This document shows positions 34,627 through 42,728 of a stretch of 64,000 nucleotides of DNA, piece by piece; positions within the stretch are counted from its first letter, which is position 1; every line of letters begins with the position of its first letter. Both the position numbers and the translations under genes were made by a program. Source of the stretch: Brevibacillus fulvus (GTDB taxonomy: Bacteria > Bacillota > Bacilli > Brevibacillales > Brevibacillaceae); contig NZ_JAFBEB010000002.1 in assembly GCF_016908525.1 (NCBI RefSeq), positions 1-64,000 of the forward strand. The letters are read 5' to 3'. The notes under the pieces were generated by a model. That model searched no databases. It was not told where the DNA came from and saw nothing but the letters and a program-made list of their open reading frames with translations.

Positions 34627-35265
34627 GTGCAACTTGCACAACGAAACCGGATTGTAAAAAGCATTGTTGTTACGCTGGTTGTCAATGCAGCGCTTCCCTG
34701 GGCTGTATACGAACTGTTGCATCCCCACTATTCTTCTTTCGCCGCTTTATGTGCGGCAACCGCTGTCCCTTTGCTGGACAATCTCTATCACCTGGTCAGA
34801 TACAAAAAACTGGATGGATTTGCCGTCTTTATGCTGTTTGGCTTTTTCCTAAATCTGCTGATGTTTGCCCTGGGAGGCGACGAGAAGTTTCTGTTGATCA
34901 AAGATTCGCTTGTGACCGGTCTGTTGGGAATCGTTTTTCTGTTCTCACTGGTTGTATTCAAACCGTTGATCTACTATTTTGCGCTGCGGTTCAGCAGCGC
35001 CGGGGATGAACAGGCGAGAGCCGCCTGGCAGGCAAACTGGAAAGCCAAACCATACATGCGCCGTGTCATTCGGATCATGACGCTGGTGTGGGGACTCAGT
35101 CTTTGCCTGGAATCCGCGATTAAAATCTGGTTGGTCTATCTCGTGTCCATTGATGTGTTTTTAGCGGTTTCCCATCTGATCATGTACGGGATGATCGGAC
35201 TGACGATTGTCTGGACGATTTACTACCGCAAACGGGCTGTCCAAGTGCTGGCAAGCAAAAACTAG
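34627..35265 (+). CDS. VC0807-like integral membrane protein
   Basis: A 212-residue membrane protein with six or seven helices. Features that recall the VC0807 family are the early AALPWAVYELLHPH, LLDNLYHLVRYKKLDGFAVF, the central LLIKDSLVTGLLGIVFLFSL followed by KPLIYYFALRFSS, and a later short repeat-like helix pair. Its function is unknown. GGGAGG precedes the ATG/GTG start at 34627, just after the acetyltransferase gene. Confidence 0.8.
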   Translation: MQLAQRNRIVKSIVVTLVVNAALPWAVYELLHPHYSSFAALCAATAVPLLDNLYHLVRYKKLDGFAVFMLFGFFLNLLMFALGGDEKFLLIKDSLVTGLLGIVFLFSLVVFKPLIYYFALRFSSAGDEQARAAWQANWKAKPYMRRVIRIMTLVWGLSLCLESAIKIWLVYLVSIDVFLAVSHLIMYGMIGLTIVWTIYYRKRAVQVLASKN

Positions 35266-35308
35266 CCGCGCTTTGACGGCCCCTATGGCGCGGCGTTCGG
35301 CATTTGTT

Positions 35309-35590
35309 CTAGGGCATCGAGCGGACGGCGAATTCAATCAGCAATGACAGCAGGGCGAGGATGCTCGTCAGCAGGGTGGTCACTTTTACGAGCTGAAGCC
35401 GTCCGGCGGGCAACTTGCCGGTTTGTTTGCCAAACCGGTGACAAACAAACCCTCCGGCAATGGAGCCAAGCCAAATGATCAGCCCTGGTACGGTTGTCAA
35501 TTGCTCCCAGGAAAAAATCCAGTAATACAGAATGATCAAATGAATGACGATAAGCAGATTGGCAGTTGTTGTGGATAATCGAGAATTCAT
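35309..35590 (-). CDS. Small membrane protein
   Basis: A 93-residue protein with three hydrophobic segments: NLLIVIHLIILYYWIFSW, VPGLIIWLGSIAGGFVCH and VTTLLTSILALLSLLIEFAV. ATG 35590 follows AGGAGACGCA. The longer frame upstream is unlikely to be coding. No family recognised. It is convergent with the VC0807-like gene. Confidence 0.65.
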   Translation of the reverse strand: MNSRLSTTTANLLIVIHLIILYYWIFSWEQLTTVPGLIIWLGSIAGGFVCHRFGKQTGKLPAGRLQLVKVTTLLTSILALLSLLIEFAVRSMP

Positions 35591-35810
35591 TGCGTCTCCT
35601 GTTCTTGTTCCATTACTGTGGTTGAGAAATCTTTGCCATGTAATCCCACCTTTTCGGCAGACTTTCGCGTTTTCCTTCTCATGTAGCGAAATAAATTTGG
35701 CGCTAACTGTATGCGGGCGCAATCCCCAACGCTTCCGCCAACCAAATAGGCAGATAAACGAAAAACAGATGAGCGGACAAAAGCATACGATACTGTAAGA
35801 TTACAGTGTC

Positions 35811-35844
35811 CCCCTCTTTGGATAAGTCCAAGGAGGGGTTTTTT
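35811..35844 (+). terminator. Terminator insulating the WYL/GTPase operon
   Basis: CCCCTCTTTGG (35811-35821) pairs with CCAAGGAGGGG (35828-35838), then TTTTTT. It lies just upstream of the operon promoter. A second tight dyad, ACTGTAAGATTACAGT, lies 5' of it at 35791-35806. Confidence 0.75.
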
Positions 35845-35881
35845 GTTTAGCCAAGGCAAGGCCATTTGTCATTTGTGGCGT

Positions 35882-35910
35882 TTGAGCGTGTTTTCGCTCG
35901 GGTATATAGG
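35882..35910 (+). promoter_or_regulatory. Putative promoter and operator of the WYL/GTPase operon
   Basis: -35 TTGAGC (35882-35887), 17-base gap, -10 TATAGG (35905-35910). The dyad GAGCG-TGTTTT-CGCTC occupies 35884-35899, almost exactly the spacer. A regulator bound there would block RNA polymerase. Autoregulation by the WYL protein is inference. Confidence 0.45.
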
Positions 35911-35981
35911 TATTGTTTTTATTTGGGAACAAGGACAGTATCTGTCCAGGTTGTTTTGTTACATTGATCATATCGGAGGAG

Positions 35982-37022
35982 GTGTGGGGAATCGGAGGCA
36001 GACAAACCGGTCAGCTCAAGACAATGCGGATGCTGCAGCTTTTCCAGCGTTTCCTGCAAGGTGAAGTGATCAGCAAGCAGCGGATGGCGCAATTTTTTCA
36101 AGTGAGCGAAAAAGCGATTCAAAGAGACATCGAAGATTTGCGCAGCTATCTGGCGATGATGTCTCATTATGATCAAGCCGTAGCGATTGAGTATGACGCC
36201 AAACAGAGAGGCTACCGGCTTCGGGGCGAACCGAACGGACAGTTAAACAGTTCGGAAGTGTATAGCATAATTAAAATTCTTCTGGAGAGCCGCGCTTTTT
36301 CCGGGGAGGAAATGAATCGCTCCATTGAAAAGCTGTTGCATCTGGTCAGTCCGGAGGAAAGCAAGCTGATTCAAGAAATGGTTCGCAATGAACGGTTTCT
36401 TTACGTGCCTGTTCAACATAACCAGCCGATGTTTCAAAAGATGTGGGATGTTGGCCGAGCGGTCCGGCAGCAAAGAAGGATGAAAATAGCCTACAAGCGG
36501 GTCGGCGATTCATCGCCGGTGATGAGGCTGGTCGAACCGGTCGGGCTGATTTTTTCCGAATTTTACTTTTACGCGCTTGCCTATCTCGATGGATATCCGC
36601 GGGAATTTCCCGTCATATACAGACTGGATCGCATTGAGTCGTATGAGTTGATGCCCGGACATTTTCACATCCCTGACCAACAGCGGTTTCAGGAAGGCGA
36701 ATTTCGCAAGCGCGTGCAATTTATGCAGACGGGCCAACTGTTAACGATTACGTTTCGCTTCTGGGGCGCTTCACTGGAAGCGGTGCTCGATCGCTTGCCC
36801 AATGCCGTTGTGACAATGGATGGCGACACGGCGATCATCGAGGCCAAAGTGTTTGGCCGAGGCATCAAGATGTGGCTGCTCAGCCAGGCACAATACGTAG
36901 AGGTGGTAAAACCGGCTGAATTTCGTGAGGAATTAAAGCAGACGATCGAAGCGATGGCCACTCTATACAAAAACGGCGATACCCGCTCGACTGAGCAAGG
37001 AATGGACAAGGAGGCACCATGA
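35982..37022 (+). CDS. WYL-domain transcriptional regulator
   Basis: A ~346-residue YafY/WYL-type regulator. A winged helix (MRMLQLFQRFLQGEVISKQR, VSEKAIQRDIEDLRSYLA) is followed by a linker and the SH3-like WYL domain (RRMKIAYKRVG, VEPVGLIFSEFYFYALAYLD, FPVIYRLDRIESYEL). A C-terminal extension (IIEAKVFGRGIKMWLLSQ) completes it. WYL regulators such as BrxR and CapW sense nucleic acid or nucleotides and repress phage-defence operons. The start is uncertain: GTG 35982 sits almost on a GGAGGAGG, and ATG 36024 is the alternative. Its TGA overlaps the ATG of the first GTPase gene, so the four large genes form one unit. Confidence 0.88.
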   Translation: MWGIGGRQTGQLKTMRMLQLFQRFLQGEVISKQRMAQFFQVSEKAIQRDIEDLRSYLAMMSHYDQAVAIEYDAKQRGYRLRGEPNGQLNSSEVYSIIKILLESRAFSGEEMNRSIEKLLHLVSPEESKLIQEMVRNERFLYVPVQHNQPMFQKMWDVGRAVRQQRRMKIAYKRVGDSSPVMRLVEPVGLIFSEFYFYALAYLDGYPREFPVIYRLDRIESYELMPGHFHIPDQQRFQEGEFRKRVQFMQTGQLLTITFRFWGASLEAVLDRLPNAVVTMDGDTAIIEAKVFGRGIKMWLLSQAQYVEVVKPAEFREELKQTIEAMATLYKNGDTRSTEQGMDKEAP

Positions 37023-38695
37023 TGAACGCAACACAAATCGAGCAAGCGATTGCGGCTTTCCAAGACAAGGAGCTAAATACGCTTTGGGCAGAATGGAAAG
37101 AGATGGCTTTTGAACATTCAAATCGTCCCATGATTGTACTGGCGGGGATGGTCAAGTCAGGCAAAAGCACCTTGGCCAACGCCATATATGGCAAGCGGGA
37201 TCATTTTGCCTCCGGAGTAGTGCGAACGACCGTGAAAAATGAGCAGGTGGAGTTTGGCAACGCCATTCTGGTGGATACTCCCGGGGTAAACGCAAACGAC
37301 GAGGACACCCAAGAGGCGGAAAACGCCTATAAACATGCGGATATGATCTTGTTCGTACATAACTTGGTTGATGGTGAACTGCTTCGACAGGAAGTGGAAT
37401 TTATTCAGAAGCTGGAAACGTATTTTCCGGAAAAAGACGGGTTTTGGCAGCGGGTTGTCTTTGCCTTCAGCAATGCCAGCCAGGTTGATAAAGAAAAACT
37501 GCCGGTTGTTCACGCAATGATCCAAAAGCAAATCGTTGGACTGTTTGGCAGGGAAATCGTCAGTTTCACCGTCGATTCGCTCAGTTTTCTCAAGGGCCAG
37601 GAAGAAAACAAACAACTGCTTGTCCAATCCAGCCAAGTGCCGAATCTGGTTGCGTATTTGCGGACGGCAGTGGAGCGGGGGATGGAACAAGGCGGTGAGT
37701 TGACAAGAGAGCGGACCGCGGGGAAACAAGAACAAATGGCGGAACGGCTGCAAATGTTTATTTTGAAAGATGAGGAAAAAGTCGAGGCTGTCTGTTCCGA
37801 ACTGAACACCTTGCAAGAACGATTGCAAGCGCTGGAGTCTGCCAAACAGATCATCAACGGGAAGAAGGACGAATTTTCCAAATGGCTGGCCAATTACGCC
37901 TTTCCGAAACTGGAAGTTGAGCGGGTCTATTTGGGCGGCGATTACAGTTCGGGCTATAGCTACGGTTCCGAATACCAGGCCGAATCAGCGGCGGAGAAAC
38001 ATTTTATCAGCCGGTTTTACGAACAAGCGATGCCGGCGTTTTGCCAGCAGCGTAACCGTTTGTGCGGCCAGTATCAGGAATTGATCGCTTACCGGACAAA
38101 TGCGAACAATCCAAGCTATCGGGTGATTGCTCAGGCGGAAGAATCGCTGAATCAAACCAGAGAGCGGTTGACGGCGATCTTGGCACAATTCGAACCGTTT
38201 CGCCTGGACGATGTTGCCATCGATATCAAAGCGCGTCCGGGCGAGCCGGATCGATGGCTGATGAAGACGGGGCCGTATCTCAACGATGGACGGACAGGCG
38301 CCTTTTACGAAGTGGACAGCAGTTCCTGGTACTTGAAGGCAAACGTCGATACCGATTACATGACGACCTATAAACGGGGGTTGTTCGGCGAAAAAGAAGT
38401 AGAGATCTACAATTATACATTTCGCGATGCGGTAAGGGATTTGGAAAGTGATTTGACCAGCAGTTTGAAAGCAGTGAATCACGAAGTATATAGCGAGTGC
38501 CGGAACGTGTTTAGTCAATTTTGCCGAGAAGTGGACAAAGAAGTGACAGCAAAGTGGGCCGAGTTGAACAACCAGCTGGAACGCAACCGCGCAGCTAGTG
38601 AGTCCGCGAGCATTCGACTGCAGAAACAGGCGGAAACGCAACTAAAACACCTTGAGGAAACACGCTTGCTGCAAGCAGCCGTCCTGAAATTGTAA
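37019..38695 (+). CDS. Dynamin-like GTPase 1 of the three-GTPase operon
   Basis: A 558-residue dynamin-superfamily GTPase. P-loop GMVKSGKST is at 43-51, a switch threonine pair (RTT) near 69-71 and G3 DTPG at 86-89. The expected G4 [NT]KxD is not seen; the equivalent strand reads VFAFSNASQVD. A coiled-coil-prone region follows at ~225-285 (KVEAVCSELNTLQERLQALE). The C-terminal ~270 residues are helical, with an odd Gly/Ser/Tyr stretch (GGDYSSGYSYGSEYQ) near 305. No obvious membrane helix. Such proteins assemble on membranes and use GTP to fuse, bend or sever them. It is translationally coupled to the WYL gene. Confidence 0.85.
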   Translation: MMNATQIEQAIAAFQDKELNTLWAEWKEMAFEHSNRPMIVLAGMVKSGKSTLANAIYGKRDHFASGVVRTTVKNEQVEFGNAILVDTPGVNANDEDTQEAENAYKHADMILFVHNLVDGELLRQEVEFIQKLETYFPEKDGFWQRVVFAFSNASQVDKEKLPVVHAMIQKQIVGLFGREIVSFTVDSLSFLKGQEENKQLLVQSSQVPNLVAYLRTAVERGMEQGGELTRERTAGKQEQMAERLQMFILKDEEKVEAVCSELNTLQERLQALESAKQIINGKKDEFSKWLANYAFPKLEVERVYLGGDYSSGYSYGSEYQAESAAEKHFISRFYEQAMPAFCQQRNRLCGQYQELIAYRTNANNPSYRVIAQAEESLNQTRERLTAILAQFEPFRLDDVAIDIKARPGEPDRWLMKTGPYLNDGRTGAFYEVDSSSWYLKANVDTDYMTTYKRGLFGEKEVEIYNYTFRDAVRDLESDLTSSLKAVNHEVYSECRNVFSQFCREVDKEVTAKWAELNNQLERNRAASESASIRLQKQAETQLKHLEETRLLQAAVLKL

Positions 38696-38717
38696 CGATT
38701 TATTCTGGGAGGAACAG

Positions 38718-40475
38718 ATGTCATCACAAGAAATAGAAACGACCATTACCCAGTTTCTCGAAAGTGTCCGGTCTGTCGCAGAACAGTTGCAAGTTTTCCG
38801 GCTTGATGTGGAAAACCGGGAAGAACAGATCAAACGGATTGTCCAGGATTTGCAAACGTTGCTTACACAGATCGAATGGGAAAATGCGGAAAACGACAGC
38901 CAATTTCAAGAAATGCTGGCCGAGACGATTCGCTTGTATCGCGGCAAAGTGGACGAGTGGCTGAAGCTGGTGCTGCAACATATCGAGGGCAAAGAATTTA
39001 TGAACCAGTTTGAAAAATCGATATTGCTGGTCGTCTTCGGGAATGTCAACACGGGAAAAAGCAGTTTGGGGAATTTCATCGCCGGAGTGCCGGAGTCGCT
39101 TCGATCCGTCTATCCGGAGGTGCCGCCCTTTTATGTCTACGAGTTCAGCCAAGCGGCAGATACCGCCCATCAACCAAAACTTCTGGCCGAAGGGAAATTC
39201 CAAGAAGGCGCAGTGGAAACGACGAGCTCCATCCAATATTTTACGCTGCAAAACGGTGTGACGTGGGTGGATACCCCGGGAATTCATTCGATCAACAGTT
39301 TCAATGAGGATTTGGCCAAAAAGTATGTCGACTTTTCCGATTTGGTGCTGTTCCTCGTTCCGTCCAGTTCACCGGGAAAAGCTGATGAAATCGATGAGTT
39401 GGAGCGGTTGATCAAAAAACAAAAGCCGCTGCTGGTGACGATCACCAAATCGGATCGAACGTATGAGGATGAGCTGGACGGCGAAATCATCACCGTGCTG
39501 GAGCCAAAAAGTCCGGCGGATCGCCAGGCGCAGGAAACGTACATCGCCGATGTTCTTAAGCAAAAGGGCATTGACCGGTTTATCAAGGACACTCGATTTG
39601 TCAGTATCTCGCCGAATATTGCCAAAAAGGCGTTGGCGGAAGCGGACCACGACTTGTTTTGGCAAAGCGGGATTCCGGCGTTTTACGAACAGATCGGCAG
39701 CGTGCTGACGCGGGATGCGGTAGAGCTAAAGACTAACCGCCCCCGACAGCAGATCAACAGTACGATCGACGAATTGCGGCATGGATTTGCGCTGAATCAG
39801 CAATCGGTTTCCGGCATCGGGGAAATGATGGAAGCGTTTCGCGCCATCTTGCAATCGATTGCGGACACCAGACAAAGGATGGCTCAACTGACGGAACCGA
39901 TCATCAAAGACGTGCGCAACAAAAGCAGCTTGATGATGGATATTGAATTACGCAAACTCGCCTTTCAGTTTGATGAAGGAAAGGCGATCGGTTCGTCCGA
40001 GATTTCCAATCTGGTCGCATCGGTTGTTGTCTCCGCCCTGCAAGACGAACTGCCAAGGAAAGTCGGCAAAGTGTTGGAACAATTTCAGCTGGACCAAATG
40101 CAGCAATTGCATGTCAAGCTGGATGTCAAACTGGAAGCGCAGTACGAAAATATTGCGTATCAGGATTATTTGGTGAAGGAAGGATACCGCGATCCTCAAG
40201 GGGTGATTGAGCACATCGGTTCCTGGTTCGGGAAAAAGTACAAGACGACGCGGATCAAGACGGAAGAAAAACAAATGACGGTCAAAGTGGGCAACAATGT
40301 GCAGGAGATTGTCGCCGTGGTCAATCAGCGGTTGGATGAGATCATTCGGGAACGCGTGGAGCAGACCATGCAGGAGCTGAATCAGAAATATTTGAGCCAA
40401 AGCGAAACGATGGTCAAACATTTGCTGGACAAGCTGGCTTCCGTTGATCAGCAACTGACTACGCTGGCTTTTTAG
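38718..40475 (+). CDS. Dynamin-like GTPase 2 of the three-GTPase operon
   Basis: A 585-residue dynamin-like GTPase and the most complete of the three. A ~100-residue helical neck segment precedes the GTPase domain. P-loop GNVNTGKSS is at 108-116, a threonine pair (ETTSS) near 168, G3 DTPG at 185-188 and G4 TKSD at 243-246. The rest is mainly long helices, with an amphipathic, basic patch (GSWFGKKYKTTRIKTEEKQM) near 505 that could contact lipid. No membrane-spanning helix. It lies 22 bases after GTPase 1, with GGGAGGA before the start. The extended N-terminal bundle is reminiscent of LeoA-type bacterial dynamins; exact class is inference. Confidence 0.85.
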   Translation: MSSQEIETTITQFLESVRSVAEQLQVFRLDVENREEQIKRIVQDLQTLLTQIEWENAENDSQFQEMLAETIRLYRGKVDEWLKLVLQHIEGKEFMNQFEKSILLVVFGNVNTGKSSLGNFIAGVPESLRSVYPEVPPFYVYEFSQAADTAHQPKLLAEGKFQEGAVETTSSIQYFTLQNGVTWVDTPGIHSINSFNEDLAKKYVDFSDLVLFLVPSSSPGKADEIDELERLIKKQKPLLVTITKSDRTYEDELDGEIITVLEPKSPADRQAQETYIADVLKQKGIDRFIKDTRFVSISPNIAKKALAEADHDLFWQSGIPAFYEQIGSVLTRDAVELKTNRPRQQINSTIDELRHGFALNQQSVSGIGEMMEAFRAILQSIADTRQRMAQLTEPIIKDVRNKSSLMMDIELRKLAFQFDEGKAIGSSEISNLVASVVVSALQDELPRKVGKVLEQFQLDQMQQLHVKLDVKLEAQYENIAYQDYLVKEGYRDPQGVIEHIGSWFGKKYKTTRIKTEEKQMTVKVGNNVQEIVAVVNQRLDEIIRERVEQTMQELNQKYLSQSETMVKHLLDKLASVDQQLTTLAF

Positions 40476-40491
40476 GGGGACGGAAACCAAT

Positions 40492-42210
40492 ATGATGGAA
40501 AGCAAAATTCGTGATTATAAAAACGAGCTTCAGCAATATCTCTTGGAGCTGAAGCCGATTTATGAAAGGCAACAGCTGCAGGAACGGTACGCTGAATTGG
40601 AAAAAGAGATAACGGCCCAACTGGAAAAATACCAACCGAGCTTGATGTTCTACGGCATTTATAATGCCGGCAAAAGCAGCCTGCTCAATGCGATTTTCGC
40701 AGAGGCGATCGCGCCGGTGGGAGATATTCCGACCACCAGCGAGATTACCGCCTATAAATGGAACGGGTATGACTTGATTGACACCCCGGGAATCAACGGA
40801 CCGGAAAGAGATTATAAGCTGTCCAAAAGCGAGCTCGTCAAACATGACGTCATTTTGTTTGTGATCGATGATAGCGATAGTTTCGACAACAAGCTGGTAG
40901 CGGAAGAGATTACCCAGATCATGCTGGCGGGCAAACCATTGATCGTAGTGTTGAACAATAAACAAGCGTCGCTCGATTCCGAAAGAATTCAGCAGGTTCG
41001 CAGCAAGCTTTATGCCAATATTCAAAGCGTAGCGACGGAGCAGCAACTCGACGAAGTGGACAAACGATACTCTTTTATCACGGTGAATGCGCTCTCCGGC
41101 TATAACGGCAAAGCCAATGAAAAAGCGTTGCTGGTTGAGCGGAGCCATGTGCAGGATCTTGAACGGCTGATTTTGCAAAAATTGAAGGAACAGGCAGGGG
41201 CCAGATTGCTGTTGCCCACCGTCGATATTTTGATTCAACGCATCCCATCATTGCAGCGTTCCCTGCAGCAACAGTTCAGTTCGGAAGAGGAAAAGAAACT
41301 GTTGGAACTGATTCAGGATATCTATGAAAAGAAAAATACGTTCGTTCAGACGCTGCAGCTGCAAATCAAACAGGAATTTCAGCAAGCTTTTCAACCCCTT
41401 TATCAGTTGGCAAGCAACGGCCAGGAGATTGATTCAGCTGTGAAACAACTTCATCAACGCATCAATGACAAGGTCAATCAGGAACTGGAAGCGGTCTTGT
41501 CCGATGTGACCGGCGACCTGGAACGATTTTACGAGAAACTGACGGTGGCAGAAGGCAGCATCATACTGAATCGCCCGGCTGACCGTTTCATTTCCGCGCA
41601 GCAAACCAATGCCCTGGAAGGTGCAGGCGATAAACAGCCGCAGCCGACGGTTGATAAAATCATCACGACCGCAATTGAAAAAACGGTTGTCACCTCGTTG
41701 GCCAAAGAGACGCTGCTGAAAACGGTCGAAACCGGAACAAAAGGACTAATCAAGACGACCGTTGGCAAAACGGTGATGAAACAACTGGGCTTGAAAAGTC
41801 TCGTTCCGGTGATCGCGCCCGTGTTGCCGGTCATTGAAGTCATTGTCCTCTTTTCGGTGCTCAAGGATATTGTCTCGTTGTTTCAAAATCAGGGCAGCAA
41901 TGACGAACAGAAACGGGAAATGGAATACCGGGCGCAGGAGGCAAACCGTCAGCAACAGGAGGCGCTGGCGTCACGAATCAATGCGATGCAGGAGATCCGG
42001 ATGCAGCTGCAAATTCAGTTGCAAAAGATGGAGGAAAATGTCCTGACAACGATCCAACAAGGAACGCAAACGATTTTTGACAACATCGTTGCGGAAGTCA
42101 AAGCCGATTTGCAACTCGTCGAACAAAAAAATGCGGAGTTGGAACATTCACTCAATCAGTTGCAACAATTTTTGTCCAATTTGGCGCTGTTGAAAGGTCA
42201 ATTGGCGTAA
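40492..42210 (+). CDS. Dynamin-like GTPase 3 with membrane insert
   Basis: A 572-residue GTPase. A short coiled coil (1-50) precedes P-loop GIYNAGKSS at 55-63, switch TT at 81-82 and G3 DTPG at 97-100. The G4 position reads NNKQA (155-159), lacking the guanine-specificity aspartate. A long hydrophobic stretch at ~433-465 (VPVIAPVLPVIEVIVLFSVL) is a likely membrane hairpin or paddle. It is flanked by a Thr/Lys-rich helix and a C-terminal Gln-rich coiled coil. It resembles LeoB/LeoC-like bacterial dynamins. It lies 16 bases after GTPase 2, so the operon probably makes a heteromeric membrane complex. Confidence 0.85.
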   Translation: MMESKIRDYKNELQQYLLELKPIYERQQLQERYAELEKEITAQLEKYQPSLMFYGIYNAGKSSLLNAIFAEAIAPVGDIPTTSEITAYKWNGYDLIDTPGINGPERDYKLSKSELVKHDVILFVIDDSDSFDNKLVAEEITQIMLAGKPLIVVLNNKQASLDSERIQQVRSKLYANIQSVATEQQLDEVDKRYSFITVNALSGYNGKANEKALLVERSHVQDLERLILQKLKEQAGARLLLPTVDILIQRIPSLQRSLQQQFSSEEEKKLLELIQDIYEKKNTFVQTLQLQIKQEFQQAFQPLYQLASNGQEIDSAVKQLHQRINDKVNQELEAVLSDVTGDLERFYEKLTVAEGSIILNRPADRFISAQQTNALEGAGDKQPQPTVDKIITTAIEKTVVTSLAKETLLKTVETGTKGLIKTTVGKTVMKQLGLKSLVPVIAPVLPVIEVIVLFSVLKDIVSLFQNQGSNDEQKREMEYRAQEANRQQQEALASRINAMQEIRMQLQIQLQKMEENVLTTIQQGTQTIFDNIVAEVKADLQLVEQKNAELEHSLNQLQQFLSNLALLKGQLA

Positions 42211-42224
42211 AGAAGGTAGAGCAT

Positions 42225-42431
42225 ATGAGCAAAAACTGTAGCCCGTCGACGCGAATTTGCGCAATGTGTACACATTGGAACGGGGCGGCTGGCGGCAACC
42301 AGGTAAAGCCAAAAGCAGGCATGCGGCACGTGTGGGAGTATGAGCCGGAAGAACAGCAAATCTGCTATCAGACGCACTTCAACAAAAAAGCATGGAACAG
42401 CTGCAACAAATGGACCGCGAAGTACAGCTGA
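42225..42431 (+). CDS. Small cysteine-rich, probable zinc-binding protein of the GTPase operon
   Basis: A 68-residue protein that starts 14 bases after GTPase 3 with AGAAGG upstream. Cysteines at 12 and 15 (ICAMCTHWNG), 47 (QICYQTH) and 60 (WNSCNKW) fit a CxxC..C..C metal site; Cys5 is extra. The central GGNQVKPKAGMRHVWEYEP segment is hydrophilic. I do not recognise the family. An A6 run at 42383-42389 lies before the last 13 codons, and a second, overlapping frame continues from there with more cysteines (see findings). Its position as last gene of the operon suggests a regulatory or structural partner of the GTPases. Confidence 0.7.
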   Translation: MSKNCSPSTRICAMCTHWNGAAGGNQVKPKAGMRHVWEYEPEEQQICYQTHFNKKAWNSCNKWTAKYS

Positions 42432-42535
42432 CCGGTTATGCCTGCGAGAAAGCTGATCGAATGCTTCAACGGCAGGCGGCAGGAACAGCTTACACTTGCT
42501 ATGCAGAAAATCGACAGTTGTGCTACAATAATTGA
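42392..42535 (+). other. Overlapping −1-frame open reading frame downstream of the Cys-rich gene
   Basis: A 47-codon frame starting ATG 42392, with coding-like, cysteine-bearing sequence (QLTGYACEKADRMLQRQAAG, then YTCYAENRQLCYNN). It has no ribosome binding site. It could be the real C-terminus of the preceding protein after a frameshift at the A6 run, a separate coupled peptide, or chance. Confidence 0.3.
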
Positions 42536-42584
42536 AAATCATAACAATCTGGAATCAGCAGGGCAACCAGCCCAGGCGATTGCA

Positions 42585-42621
42585 GGAGAGGTTCTAGCGC
42601 ACCCTCTATAAAAAACTAAGG
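42585..42621 (+). ncRNA. preQ1-I riboswitch aptamer
   Basis: AGAGG (42587-42591) pairs with CCTCT (42603-42607) around the loop TTCTAGCGCAC. It is followed by the A-rich tail and CTAAGG (42616-42621) that closes the pseudoknot. This matches the class-I preQ1 consensus almost exactly and lies directly upstream of queC. Confidence 0.93.
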
Positions 42622-42622
42622 A

Positions 42623-42648
42623 ACGGTATCTCCTTAGATACCGTTTTT
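42623..42648 (+). terminator. preQ1-controlled terminator
   Basis: ACGGTATCT (42623-42631) pairs with AGATACCGT (42635-42643), then TTTTGC. It sits immediately 3' of the aptamer, so ligand binding would favour termination (off-switch). Confidence 0.85.
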
Positions 42649-42728
42649 GCTTTTTGTACGACGTGTGTTGCTCTTGGAACCTTTAAGCGGCCTGATGGAG
42701 TGCGGGCGAAAAGGGGAGGAGTCAAAAG

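Noticed and set aside
42438-42611. 57-codon plus-strand open frame between the Cys-rich gene and the preQ1 riboswitch
   Set aside because: No ribosome binding site, it runs into the riboswitch aptamer, and the composition is not protein-like.
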